The notes below the pieces were generated by a model that was not told where the DNA came from, ran no database searches, and was given only the letters and a program-made list of their open reading frames with translations. A DNA stretch of 23,908 nt from CAYRVX01 sp964642165 (GTDB lineage Bacteria; Planctomycetota; Phycisphaerae; SM23-33): assembly GCA_964642165.1 (NCBI GenBank), contig CAZXOC010000086.1, positions 1 to 23,908 of the forward strand, read 5' to 3'. This document shows positions 6,774 through 14,336 of the stretch, in pieces. A program made the position numbers and the translations under genes. Numbering within the stretch: the stretch's first letter is position 1; each line of letters begins with the position of its first letter.

Positions 6774-8048
6774 ATGATCGACATCAAGCTCATTCGCGAG
6801 GACCCGGAGAGGTACATCGAGGCCGCCCGGGTCAAGCGGATCGACGCGGACATCGCGGCGCTGTTGGACGTGGACGCCCGTCTCCAGGAGGCGCGGCGCG
6901 GTCTCCAGGAGGCCCGCACGGCCCAAAACGCCGCGGGCAAAAGGATTGCCAAGCTCTCCGGCGACGAGAAGGCCGCCGCCGTTGCCGAGATGCAGACGCT
7001 CAAGCAGCGCGTCAAGCGGCTCGGGGACGAGATGGCGGAGCTGGAGCCGAGGTTCCGCGAGTTGATGCTGCTGGCGGCCCAGCCGCCGTCGCCCGACGTG
7101 CCCGTCGGCCTGGACGACACGGAGAACGTCGAGCTCCGCCGGGAAGGCGAGGTCCCGGCGTTCGACTTCGAGCCGAAGGACCACGTCGAGCTGGGCAAGC
7201 TCCTGGACATCATCGACATCCCGCGGGGCGTGAAGCTCGCCGGCACGCGCAACTTCATCCTCAAAGGCGCCGGCGCGCTGCTGCACCAGGCCGTCCTGCG
7301 CCTGGCCATGGACCGCATGATCCCCAAGGGCTACACGCCGCTGACCGTCCCCGTGCTGGTCAACGAGTCGGTCATGTACGGCACGGGCTACTTCCCCGTC
7401 GGGCGCGACCAGGCGTACCTCGCCGAGCGCGACGGCCTGAGCCTCGTCGGCACGGCCGAGGTGTCCGTTACCGCGTACCACAGCGACGAGATCCTCGCCG
7501 CCGAGGAGCTGCCGAAGAAGTACGTCGCCCTCAGCACGTGCTTCCGCCGGGAGGCGGGCGCGGCCGGCAAGGACACCTACGGGCTCTACCGCGTTCACTA
7601 CTTCGACAAGGTCGAGCAGGTCATCGTCGGCCCGAGCGACGAGCGGGCCTCGGTCGAGTCCCACGGGGAGATCCTCCGCAACGCCGAGGAGGTGATGCAG
7701 GCCCTGGAGCTGCCGTACCGCGTGATGAACGTCTGCACGGGCGACCTGGGCCAGGGGCAGGTCCAGAAGTTCGACATCGAGGCGTGGATGCCGTCGCGCG
7801 ACAGCTATGGCGAGACGCACTCGGCCAGCCGGTTCCACGAGTTCCAGGCCCGCCGGTTGAACATGCGCTACCGCGACGCCGACGGGGCGGTTCGCTTCTG
7901 CCACACGCTCAACAACACGGTCATCGCCAGCCCGCGGATCCTCATCCCGCTGCTGGAGATCCACCAGCAGCGCGACGGCGGCGTGACCATCCCGCCTGCC
8001 CTGCGTCCCTACGTGAACGGGATGGAGCGCATCGAGCCGAAACCCTAA
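6774..8048 (+). CDS. serS: Seryl-tRNA synthetase
   Basis: This 424-residue class II aminoacyl-tRNA synthetase charges tRNA-Ser in the cytoplasm. The N-terminal tRNA-binding arm is seen as MIDIKLIREDPE followed by a charged heptad-like helical hairpin (~residues 30-100). The catalytic core has the TxE serine-binding motif (T227-A-E229), motif 2 starting FRRE (257-260) and continuing to YRVHYFDKVEQ, and motif 3 TLNNTVIASPRILIPLLE (378-395). Length is normal for the family (about 420-430). Start 6774 is chosen because MIDIKLI is the canonical N-terminus; an ATG at 6708 would add 22 residues without family similarity. The SD is weak (GGGACAGGG a few bases upstream). The NNTVIASPR form of motif 3 differs from the common NGSGLAVGR form but, as I recall, occurs in several phyla. 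Confidence 0.97.
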   Translation: MIDIKLIREDPERYIEAARVKRIDADIAALLDVDARLQEARRGLQEARTAQNAAGKRIAKLSGDEKAAAVAEMQTLKQRVKRLGDEMAELEPRFRELMLLAAQPPSPDVPVGLDDTENVELRREGEVPAFDFEPKDHVELGKLLDIIDIPRGVKLAGTRNFILKGAGALLHQAVLRLAMDRMIPKGYTPLTVPVLVNESVMYGTGYFPVGRDQAYLAERDGLSLVGTAEVSVTAYHSDEILAAEELPKKYVALSTCFRREAGAAGKDTYGLYRVHYFDKVEQVIVGPSDERASVESHGEILRNAEEVMQALELPYRVMNVCTGDLGQGQVQKFDIEAWMPSRDSYGETHSASRFHEFQARRLNMRYRDADGAVRFCHTLNNTVIASPRILIPLLEIHQQRDGGVTIPPALRPYVNGMERIEPKP

Positions 8049-8159
8049 CCGATTCGCCAGCGTTCGCGCAAGGCAAGGGACGCGCCCCGGTCCGGCGGCA
8101 GTTCAACGCCCCGGTCCGGAATTCCGGAATTCCCCTCGGCACCTGGCCGATACCCATTG
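8049..8159. other. serS-aroF intergenic segment with EcoRI-like palindromes
   Basis: Between the serS stop and the downstream -10 box lies a short tandem palindrome, CCGGAATTCCGG followed by AATTCC, around 8116-8132. It could form a weak stem but has no T-tract, so a terminator is not supported. No gene is visible. Confidence 0.3.
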
Positions 8160-8165
8160 TATAAT
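8160..8165 (+). promoter_or_regulatory. Perfect -10 box of the DAHP synthase leader transcript
   Basis: TATAAT at 8160-8165 directly follows a TG and is a perfect -10 hexamer. The matching -35 region (about 8137-8142, CGGCAC) is weak. A start near 8172 would give a leader of roughly 306 nt before the DAHP synthase ATG at 8478, far longer than the other leaders predicted here apart from that of the exported-protein gene. Confidence 0.5.
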
Positions 8166-8171
8166 GTGCCT

Positions 8172-8477
8172 GTTGCAGCGGCCCGGCAGCGACTGCCGGC
8201 CGAGCCGCGCGGGTTCCGGACATGAATCGACGCAGACACATGGCCGCAGCGCCTTACGCACGTAAGGAGACGTGGGCCGGTCTCGAGCCGTCCGGCAGGC
8301 TCAACCGGCCCGGTGTGTTTGCGCGAGTTCGAACCCGGCGCGCATGGGGTAGTTGGCGGTACGCCTATCTCTGGGGCTGGCGCGGCTGGTGAGCTAGCCG
8401 GCTTCGTCTGCGTCAGCCCGCGCCGAACGTCGGTCCTTCTCGTCCATTCCCCCGTGGTCTGGAGTTGGAGCCTTCCC
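8172..8477 (+). promoter_or_regulatory. Long structured leader of the DAHP synthase gene, candidate attenuator
   Basis: The region contains a series of hairpins. They are CCTTAC/GTAAGG (~8251-8266); a two-part stem GGGCCGGT (8274-8281)/ACCGGCCC (8304-8311) enclosing GAGCC/GGCTC; GCGCG (8321-8325)/CGCGC (8339-8343); and GGCG/CGCC (8355-8365). A long-range match pairs GGCGCGG (8379-8385), inside the Trp codons of the leader ORF, with CCGCGCC (8418-8424). The latter partly overlaps a small hairpin, CCGA-ACG-TCGG (8423-8433), followed by pyrimidine-rich sequence. The pairings exist in the sequence; their regulatory role is inference, and no strong T-tract terminator is present. Confidence 0.45.
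8222..8392 (+). CDS. Candidate Trp/Tyr-rich leader peptide upstream of DAHP synthase
   Basis: An ATG at 8222 opens 56 codons ending at TGA 8390-8392. The last 16 residues are AWGSWRYAYLWGWRGW, with five TGG Trp codons and two Tyr codons, three of the Trp codons among the last six sense codons before the stop. The ORF lies inside the long leader of the gene for the first enzyme of aromatic amino-acid synthesis, in a different frame. This is the layout expected of an attenuation leader such as trpL. Weaknesses are that no good SD precedes 8222 or the in-frame ATG at 8240, that the peptide is longer than usual leader peptides, and that GC-rich noncoding DNA can yield Trp/Gly/Arg-rich frames by chance. 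An AAGGAG at 8264-8269 has no suitable start after it. Confidence 0.4.
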   Translation: MNRRRHMAAAPYARKETWAGLEPSGRLNRPGVFARVRTRRAWGSWRYAYLWGWRGW

Positions 8478-9497
8478 ATGGTGATTGTCATGAAGCCCGG
8501 AGCGGCCAAGCAGCACGTCGAGCACGTGATCGAACTGGTGCGCGAATACGGTCTGAAGGAGCACGTCATCTACGGCACGGACCGCACGGTGGTGGCGTGC
8601 GTGGGCAACAAGCGGCGGGTGGACAAGGGCGCGATCGAGAACGCCCCGATGGTGGAGCGGATCGTCCCGATCCTCGCGCCGTACAAGATGGCCTCGACCG
8701 AGGTCAAGCCGGAGCGGACGATCGTGGAGATCGGCCCGCAGCGCTTCGGGATCGGCGGGCGCAAGGTGGGGCTGATCGCCGGGCCGTGCGCCGTCGAGGA
8801 CCGCGAGGCGACCCTGCGCCTGGCCGAGCAGGTCCGCGCCGCCGGCGGGATCGGCCTGCGCGGCGGGGCCTTCAAGCCCCGCACCAGCCCCTACAGCTTC
8901 CAGGGACGCGGCGTCGAGGGCCTCCGGATCCTCGCCGAGGCCCGCGAGCGGACCGGGTTGGCCGTCGTGACCGAGGTGGTCGGCGTCGAGGTGCTCGACG
9001 CCGTCGCCGAGTACGCCGACGTCCTCCAGGTCGGGGCGCGCAACATGCAGCACTACCCGCTGCTGGAGGCCGTCGGAAAGGCCGGAAAGCCCGTCCTGCT
9101 CAAACGCGGCATGACCGCCACGCTCGAGGAGTTCCTCCTTGCCGCCGAGTACGTCATCGACGCCGGCAACGACCGGATCATCCTCTGCGAGCGCGGCATC
9201 CGCACCTTCGAGCAGTACGCCCGCAACACGCTGGCGCTGTCGATGGTGCCCGCCCTCCGCGACCGGACGCACCTGCCGGTGATCGTCGACCCCTCCCACG
9301 GCACGGGCCACGCCAGCCTCGTGCCCGCGATGTGCCGGGCGGCGGTGGCCGCCGGGGCCGACGGGCTCATCGTCGAGTGCCACGGCGACCCCGAGCACGC
9401 CCTCTCCGACGGCGCCCAGTCCATCACGCCCCAGGCGCTCCGAGACGAGATGGCCGTCCTGCGACGCATCGCCGGGGCCGTCGGCCGGGAGATGTGA
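8478..9497 (+). CDS. aroF: 3-deoxy-7-phosphoheptulonate (DAHP) synthase, class I-beta
   Basis: This 339-residue enzyme condenses phosphoenolpyruvate and erythrose 4-phosphate, the first step of the shikimate pathway. Residues 1-70 (MVIVMKPGAAKQHVEHV...) form the ferredoxin-like regulatory domain known from Thermotoga-type enzymes, where Tyr and Phe act as feedback inhibitors. The barrel follows with AGPCAVE (101-107, Cys104 the usual metal ligand), LRGGAFKPRTSPYSFQG (127-143), VLLKRGM and DPSHGTGH (metal His). Start 8478 has GGAG 7 nt upstream (8467-8470) and gives the canonical N-terminus. The open frame continues upstream through the leader but without family similarity. The long leader with an aromatic-rich ORF suggests expression control by aromatic amino acids in addition to allostery. 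Confidence 0.95.
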   Translation: MVIVMKPGAAKQHVEHVIELVREYGLKEHVIYGTDRTVVACVGNKRRVDKGAIENAPMVERIVPILAPYKMASTEVKPERTIVEIGPQRFGIGGRKVGLIAGPCAVEDREATLRLAEQVRAAGGIGLRGGAFKPRTSPYSFQGRGVEGLRILAEARERTGLAVVTEVVGVEVLDAVAEYADVLQVGARNMQHYPLLEAVGKAGKPVLLKRGMTATLEEFLLAAEYVIDAGNDRIILCERGIRTFEQYARNTLALSMVPALRDRTHLPVIVDPSHGTGHASLVPAMCRAAVAAGADGLIVECHGDPEHALSDGAQSITPQALRDEMAVLRRIAGAVGREM

Positions 9498-9627
9498 GCC
9501 GCGCGACGCGGTGTGGCGGGCGCGTCGGGATGACCGGCTTCGGCCGCAGCTCCTCATCGGGGCGCCCGCCCGGAGGAACGGCACCGGCGTGGATCGACGG
9601 ACCTGGGCCGCTGCCCACCACAATCGG

Positions 9628-9633
9628 TACAAT
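9628..9633 (+). promoter_or_regulatory. Probable -10 box of the Tat-exported isomerase-fold gene
   Basis: TACAAT at 9628-9633 is followed by G, like other -10 boxes in this window. No good -35 is visible at the expected distance. It would give a leader of about 110 nt before the ATG at 9751. Confidence 0.35.
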
Positions 9634-9641
9634 GCTCCCGT

Positions 9642-9662
9642 GGCTGTCGGCTGTCGGCTGTC
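9642..9662 (+). repeat. Three tandem copies of GGCTGTC
   Basis: GGCTGTC occurs three times head to tail in the untranslated leader just after the predicted transcription start. No known function; it may be simple slippage expansion. Confidence 0.7.
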
Positions 9663-9750
9663 GCGTACGGGCGACTCCGCCCCGTGCGCCGGCCGCAGAA
9701 CGGAAGTTGGTTTCGGTTGGCCGGCAGATCCGAACGCAAGGAGATGGAGC

Positions 9751-11310
9751 ATGTCTCGTTCGCGTGAGCGCGGTTCGTGTGTGGGCTGCCGTCGCGGCAT
9801 GGGCAGGCGCGATTTCGTCAAGGGCTGCGCCGCGGCCTTGGCGGGCACGAGCGGCCTGGCGTGCACGGCGGGCTTCGCCGGCGAGGCGAAGCCCCAGAGG
9901 GTTCGCGTCGGCCTGGTCTACCTGTCGAGAAAGGGCTCGAGCTGGCCGTATCCGCAGTTCGACGTCGCCGCGCGCGAGAAGCAGATCCTCGATCTGCTGA
10001 AGAAGGGCTGCCCGGGCGTCGACTTCGTGCCGGTGGCGGTTCGGGCCCCCGCCGACGTGAAGAAGGCCGTCGCGCTCCGGGACCGGGTGGACGGCTACCT
10101 GGTGTACGTCGTGACCCTGGCGTGGAGTCTCCAGGGAGCGATCGCGGCCGTCGGGAAGCTGGGCAAGCCGATGGTGCTGGCCGACGAGTTCCTCGGCGGC
10201 TCGGGCGTCTTCCTGCGGGGCTACAGCGATCTCTGTCGGCGGGGCATCCCGGCGGCGGGCGTTGCGTCCACCCGCCTGGAGGACCTCGTCGCCGTCGCGC
10301 GGTGCTTCGCCGACCTGAAGGAGCCCGGCGCCACGCCGGCGTCCTTCGCCAAGCAGTGCCGGCAGGTCTACCGGAAGACGTTCGCCGCGGGCGGCCGCAC
10401 CAAGTGTACCGACGACCCCGTCTCACTGACCGGCATTGCCGAGTGTGTCCAGCGGTTCAGGAAGTCGCGGTTCCTGATCGTCGGCCGGGGCACGGCGGGC
10501 CGCCAGCAGGACTTCCTCGGCGCGAAGGGGGTGTACGTCGGCTTCGGCGAGCTCAAGGCCCTCTACGACAAGGTGGACCGGGACAAGGCCGCCGAATGGG
10601 CCGCGCGCTGGACCCAGGAGGCCGCCGCGGTCGTCGACGCCAGGGGCGACTGGATCCGCAAGGCGGGGGCCGTCTACCTGGCCACGCTCGAGCTGCTGAA
10701 GCGCCACAAGACCGACACGGTCACGATGAACTGCCTGGGGGGATTCGGCAGCGGGCAGCTCCCGGCGTACCCGTGCCTGGGCTTCACGCAGTTGCTGAAC
10801 GACGGCGGACAGGGCGTCTGCGAGGCGATGCCCGACGACACGCTGAGCATGCTGATGGCCCGCATCCTCACCGGGCGCCCCGGCTACGTCTCCGACCCCG
10901 TCCTCGACACGTCGAAAAACCACATCGTCTACGCCCACTGCATGGCCACGACGAAGGTCTTCGGCCCGAAGGGCAGGTCGAACCCGTTTCGCATTCGCAC
11001 GCTCCACAACCACGACCCGCGCGGGACGTGCGTGCAGTCGCTCCTGCCGGCCGGCTACATGACCACCTCGTTCCGCACCAGCTTCGCCCGCAAGCAGATG
11101 GTCATCCACCGGGCACGGGCGGCGGGCAACCTCGAGAGCGACCGCGGCTGCCGCACCCAGCTCGTCGGCGAGGTCGCCGGAGACATCGGCAACCTGTTCC
11201 AGCACTGGGGGCACTTCGGCTGGCACCGCGTGACGGTCTTCGGCGACGTGAAGGAGCCGCTGATCGAGTTCGGCAAGGCCCTCGGGCTCACGATCGTGCA
11301 GGAGGCCTGA
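9751..11310 (+). CDS. Tat-exported protein with L-fucose/arabinose isomerase-like fold
   Basis: This 519-residue protein starts with a Tat signal: RR at residues 19-20 in GRRDFVKG, then an Ala-rich hydrophobic stretch ending around FAGEA (~45). The rest resembles the fucose/arabinose isomerase-like family common in Planctomycetota, with segments such as LPAYPCLGFTQLLN, LTGRPGYVSDPVLDTSK, IVYAHCMATTKVFGPKG, LLPAGYMTT and the C-terminal GWHRVTVFGD(V)KEP. Cytoplasmic members isomerise aldoses and ketoses using a metal. A Tat-exported member suggests a folded, possibly metal-loaded protein acting in the periplasm. The substrate is unknown and catalytic residues cannot be confirmed. Start 9751 is supported by AAGGAGATGG, with AAGGAG at 9739-9744, and by the signal peptide; the upstream open frame is not convincing. 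It stands alone, with a convergent helicase gene 44 bp downstream. Confidence 0.75.
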   Translation: MSRSRERGSCVGCRRGMGRRDFVKGCAAALAGTSGLACTAGFAGEAKPQRVRVGLVYLSRKGSSWPYPQFDVAAREKQILDLLKKGCPGVDFVPVAVRAPADVKKAVALRDRVDGYLVYVVTLAWSLQGAIAAVGKLGKPMVLADEFLGGSGVFLRGYSDLCRRGIPAAGVASTRLEDLVAVARCFADLKEPGATPASFAKQCRQVYRKTFAAGGRTKCTDDPVSLTGIAECVQRFRKSRFLIVGRGTAGRQQDFLGAKGVYVGFGELKALYDKVDRDKAAEWAARWTQEAAAVVDARGDWIRKAGAVYLATLELLKRHKTDTVTMNCLGGFGSGQLPAYPCLGFTQLLNDGGQGVCEAMPDDTLSMLMARILTGRPGYVSDPVLDTSKNHIVYAHCMATTKVFGPKGRSNPFRIRTLHNHDPRGTCVQSLLPAGYMTTSFRTSFARKQMVIHRARAAGNLESDRGCRTQLVGEVAGDIGNLFQHWGHFGWHRVTVFGDVKEPLIEFGKALGLTIVQEA

Positions 11311-11354
11311 CGGGCGCCTGCACGCCGTCGGGGCGGGACGGGCGAGGCTGCCCC

Positions 11355-12587
11355 TCAGCGGCGGCGGAGGCGGCGGCGATGTTTGCGCCCGAAGCGCCGC
11401 CAGGCCGCGGCGATCTTGGCCTCGGGCGTCTTCCTCGGGCCCCGCGGGATCGGCGAGGCGAAGGGGTGATCCTCCGCCGTGGGGACCTGCTGGTCGATCA
11501 GCCGCTCGATGCCGTCGAGCTGGTCCCGCTCGGCCAGGCCGCAGAACGACAGGGCGCGCCCGGGCTGGCCCGCCCGCCCGGTCCGGCCGATGCGGTGAAC
11601 GTACATCTCCGGGTCCTTCGGCAGGTCGAAGTTGATCACGTGGGAGATGTCGTCGACGTCCAGCCCGCGGGCGGCGATGTCGCTGGCGACGAGCACGCGG
11701 GTCTTTCCCTCCTTGAAGTTGTTCAGCACGCGCTGGCGGGTGCGCTGCGGCTTGTCGGAGTGGATGACCTCGGCGTTGTAGCTGGCGTGCTTGAGGTGCA
11801 GGACGATGCGATCGGCCCCGCGCTTGGTCCGCGCGAAGACGAGCGCCCGGCTGATGTCGCCCTGGTCGAGCAGATGGTGCAGCAGGGCCTGCTTGTGGCG
11901 CGGCTCGACGAAGAAGACGGTCTGGTCGACGGTTTCGGCCGCCGGCGCCTCGGGGGTGATGCGGATCTCGACCGGGTCGGTGAGGATCGAGTTGGCCAGG
12001 TGCATGATGCTCTTGGGCATGGTGGCGGAGAAGAGCATCGTCTGGCGCCGCTCGGGCACGCGGGCGACGATCTTGCGGATGTCGGGGATGAAGCCCATGT
12101 CGAGCATGCGGTCCGCCTCGTCCAGCACCAGCACCTCGACCTTCGCGAGCGTCACGACCTTCTGCCCCATCAGGTCCAGCAGGCGACCGGGCGTCGCGAC
12201 GAGCACGTCCACGCCTCGCTTGAGCTTGCGGACTTGCGGGCCCTGGCGGACCCCGCCGTGGACCGTCACGTACCTCAGGTGCGTGTGGCGCCCGTACGTC
12301 GCGAAGCTCTCGCCGATCTGGGCCGCCAGCTCCCGCGTGGGCGTCACCACCAACGCGCGAACCGGGCGCTTGGCCTCCGCGGGGGCCTTCCCGCCGGCCA
12401 GGCCCTGGAGGATCGGCAGCGCGAACGCCGCCGTCTTGCCCGTGCCCGTCTGAGCGCAGCCGAGCAGGTCCGCGCCCTCCAGAAGCAGGCCGATCGCCTC
12501 CTCCTGGATCGGCGTGGGGTGGATATAGCCCTCCTCGCGAACTGCCCGCAACAGGGGCTCGATCAGCCTCAGGTTCTCAAAGCTCAA
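11355..12587 (-). CDS. DEAD-box RNA helicase, RhlE-like
   Basis: This ~410-residue ATP-dependent RNA helicase carries the full motif set: Q motif (YIHPTPIQ, ~21-28), motif I AQTGTGKT (45-52), PTRELA (83-88), TPGR (132-135), DEAD (156-159), SAT (187-189), ARGLDVDD and HRIGRTGRAG in the C-terminal RecA domain. It ends in a short basic tail (RRFGRKHRRRLRRR), likely for RNA binding. Such proteins remodel RNA in ribosome assembly or mRNA decay. No ATG or GTG lies near the domain start. TTG at 12587 (LSFENLR) is chosen because the predicted promoter (12674-12646) starts transcription near 12639, which excludes the longer open frame beginning at 12791. The SD is poor, so the exact start is uncertain. 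It diverges from the sulfatase gene. Confidence 0.93.
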   Translation of the reverse strand: MSFENLRLIEPLLRAVREEGYIHPTPIQEEAIGLLLEGADLLGCAQTGTGKTAAFALPILQGLAGGKAPAEAKRPVRALVVTPTRELAAQIGESFATYGRHTHLRYVTVHGGVRQGPQVRKLKRGVDVLVATPGRLLDLMGQKVVTLAKVEVLVLDEADRMLDMGFIPDIRKIVARVPERRQTMLFSATMPKSIMHLANSILTDPVEIRITPEAPAAETVDQTVFFVEPRHKQALLHHLLDQGDISRALVFARTKRGADRIVLHLKHASYNAEVIHSDKPQRTRQRVLNNFKEGKTRVLVASDIAARGLDVDDISHVINFDLPKDPEMYVHRIGRTGRAGQPGRALSFCGLAERDQLDGIERLIDQQVPTAEDHPFASPIPRGPRKTPEAKIAAAWRRFGRKHRRRLRRR

Positions 12588-12645
12588 TGGGGACGTTTCC
12601 CGTTCGATCGCGAACCCGCTCGGCCCGTTGCCCAGCGACCGTGCC

Positions 12646-12674
12646 AGTATAGGGTGATATCGCTCGCGCCGCAA
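12646..12674 (-). promoter_or_regulatory. Promoter of the DEAD-box helicase gene
   Basis: On the minus strand TTGCGG (12674-12669), a 17-bp spacer and TATACT (12651-12646), followed by GG, form a good sigma70-like promoter with a start near 12639. Its -35 lies 5 bp from the -35 of the divergent sulfatase promoter. Confidence 0.55.
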
Positions 12675-12679
12675 GGGGC

Positions 12680-12707
12680 TTGCAGGCGCGGCGAGCCGCC
12701 GTAGACT
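12680..12707 (+). promoter_or_regulatory. Promoter of the sulfatase gene
   Basis: TTGCAG (12680-12685), a 16-bp spacer and TAGACT (12702-12707), followed by GG, predict a start near 12714 and a ~65-nt leader that includes GGGAGG at 12765-12770. The -10 box and following GG are identical to those of the Gfo/Idh/MocA promoter at 243-250. Confidence 0.55.
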
Positions 12708-12778
12708 GGGCGGGAGACGGCCCGCGGCGGTCGGGGCCCAAACGTGACACGGGCAATGCCGGACGGGAGGCGAACGCG

Positions 12779-14281
12779 ATGATACGACCAACGCGACGCG
12801 AGTTCCTCAGGCGACTGGCCACGCTGGCCGCCGGGGGCGCTGTCTGCCGGGCCGCCGGCGCGGCGGCCGGCCCGGCCGGCCGGAAGCGCCCCGGCGCGGG
12901 CGGCAAGCCGAACTTCGTCATCCTCTACGCCGATGACCTCGGCTACGGCGACCTGGCGTGCTACGGCCACCCGCGGTTCAAGACGCCGAACCTGGACCGC
13001 ATGGCTCGCGAGGGGGTCCGCCTGACGGACTTCTACAGCGCCTGTCCGTACTGCGCCCCGTCCCGCGCGGCGCTGATGACCGGGCGGTACCCGTTCCGCA
13101 ACCACCTCATGCCGGGCAACCCCTGCCCGAAGCAGGACCCCGCCGGGCCGAAGTCCGACGCCGCCGACAGCCGCGGGCTGCCCGCCGAAGAAATCACGCT
13201 CGGCGAGGCGCTCCAGAAGGCGGGCTACCGCACGTCGTGCATCGGCAAGTGGCACCTGGGGCACCGGCCGCGGTTCCTGCCCACGCGAAGCGGCTTCCAC
13301 GAGTACTTCGGCATCCTCTACAGCAACGACATGCACCCGGTGGAGCTTTGGGACAACGAGAAGAAGGTCGAGTTCCCGGTCGAGCAGTCCACGCTCACCC
13401 GGCGCTACACCGAGCGGGCCGTCCGCTTCCTCGAGGCCAACAAGGCCCGGCCGTTCCTCCTGTACCTGCCCCACGCCATGCCGCACAAGCCGCTGGCCGC
13501 GTCGGAGGCGTTCTACCGGAAGACCGGCACGGGCCTGTACGGCGACACGATCGCCGAGCTGGACTGGAGCGTCGGGCGGATCCTGGCGACGCTCAAGCGC
13601 CTGGGCCTCGAGCGGCGGACGCTGGTGTTCTTCAGCAGCGACAACGGCCCGTGGTACGGCGGCAGCACGGGCGGGCTGCGCGGAATGAAAGGACGCTGGT
13701 GGGAAGGCGGCTACCGCGTGCCGCTGATCGCCTGGCGGCCGGGCACGATCCCGCCGGGACAGGTCATCCAGGAGCCCGCGATGATCATGGACCTCTTCAC
13801 GACGGTCCTGACGGCCGCCGGCGTGCCGCTTCCAGCCGACCGGGTCATCGACGGGCGCGACCTCCTGCCGGTGCTCACGTCCGGAGCGAAGAGCCCGCAC
13901 GAGGCGCTGTTCTGCTACCAGGGCGGCGTCCGGACCGTCCGCGTGGGGCGCTGGAAGCTCCACGTGCGCGTGCCGGGCGCGCCGCGGCGGAAGCCCGGAT
14001 GGGTCGACCCGCGGGCGCCGAACGGCAAGACCCTCCTCGCGCCGAAGGAGCAGTACGGCCCGGAGGCCCACCCCGGCGTGACGGGCGGCGATCGCCCCAA
14101 GGGCGTGGCGCTGTTCGACGTGGAGAAGGACCGCGCCGAGCAGCACGACCTGGCCGACGAGCATCCGGCCGTCGTCGCGAGGCTCCGCGCGCTGCTGCGG
14201 CGGATGGAGCAGGAGAGGGGCAAGCCCATCGGGGCCGGCCGGCCCGTCCGCGGCTGGGTGGCTCGCGGGCTGGAGCGGTAG
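12779..14281 (+). CDS. Tat-exported type I sulfatase (arylsulfatase-like)
   Basis: This 500-residue protein begins with a Tat signal (RREFLRRLATLAAGG, residues 6-20). The sulfatase core follows: ILYADDLGYGDL with the metal-binding Asp pair (D52-D53), then CPYCAPSRAALMTGRYP, whose C-x-P-S-R motif places the formylglycine-forming Cys at residue 92. Later motifs are GKWHLG, HKPL, SSDNGPW and LRGMKGRWWEGGYRVPLI. Type I sulfatases hydrolyse sulfate esters, in Planctomycetota mostly on algal or mucin-like polysaccharides, and require a formylglycine-generating enzyme that is not in this window. Start 12779 has GGGAGG 8 nt upstream. No partner transporter or glycosidase is directly adjacent; the GH2/GH51 pair is ~5.6 kb downstream. 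Substrate unknown. Confidence 0.95.
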   Translation: MIRPTRREFLRRLATLAAGGAVCRAAGAAAGPAGRKRPGAGGKPNFVILYADDLGYGDLACYGHPRFKTPNLDRMAREGVRLTDFYSACPYCAPSRAALMTGRYPFRNHLMPGNPCPKQDPAGPKSDAADSRGLPAEEITLGEALQKAGYRTSCIGKWHLGHRPRFLPTRSGFHEYFGILYSNDMHPVELWDNEKKVEFPVEQSTLTRRYTERAVRFLEANKARPFLLYLPHAMPHKPLAASEAFYRKTGTGLYGDTIAELDWSVGRILATLKRLGLERRTLVFFSSDNGPWYGGSTGGLRGMKGRWWEGGYRVPLIAWRPGTIPPGQVIQEPAMIMDLFTTVLTAAGVPLPADRVIDGRDLLPVLTSGAKSPHEALFCYQGGVRTVRVGRWKLHVRVPGAPRRKPGWVDPRAPNGKTLLAPKEQYGPEAHPGVTGGDRPKGVALFDVEKDRAEQHDLADEHPAVVARLRALLRRMEQERGKPIGAGRPVRGWVARGLER

Positions 14282-14336
14282 GGCGACGGCTCGGCGCGAT
14301 CCGCTCGGCCAGGGGGCGGTTCGCGGGGCGGCGCCT

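Noticed and set aside
8321..8343. GTTCGAACCC resembling a tRNA T-loop in the DAHP synthase leader
   Set aside because: The flanking five-base arms expected for a T-stem do not pair and no acceptor, D or anticodon arms are found; the flanks form a different GCGCG/CGCGC hairpin.
9642..9662. GGCTGTC triplet repeat as a CRISPR or operator array
   Set aside because: Only three 7-bp units without spacers; more likely simple slippage.
9777..12704. 975-codon plus-strand frame spanning the isomerase-fold gene and the region opposite the helicase
   Set aside because: It is an alternate frame of the 9751 gene followed by antisense of the DEAD-box gene; no motif supports it.
11355..12791. Helicase with a 68-residue N-terminal extension from 12791
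   Set aside because: It would run through both divergent promoters and into the sulfatase start; the extension has no similarity to helicases.
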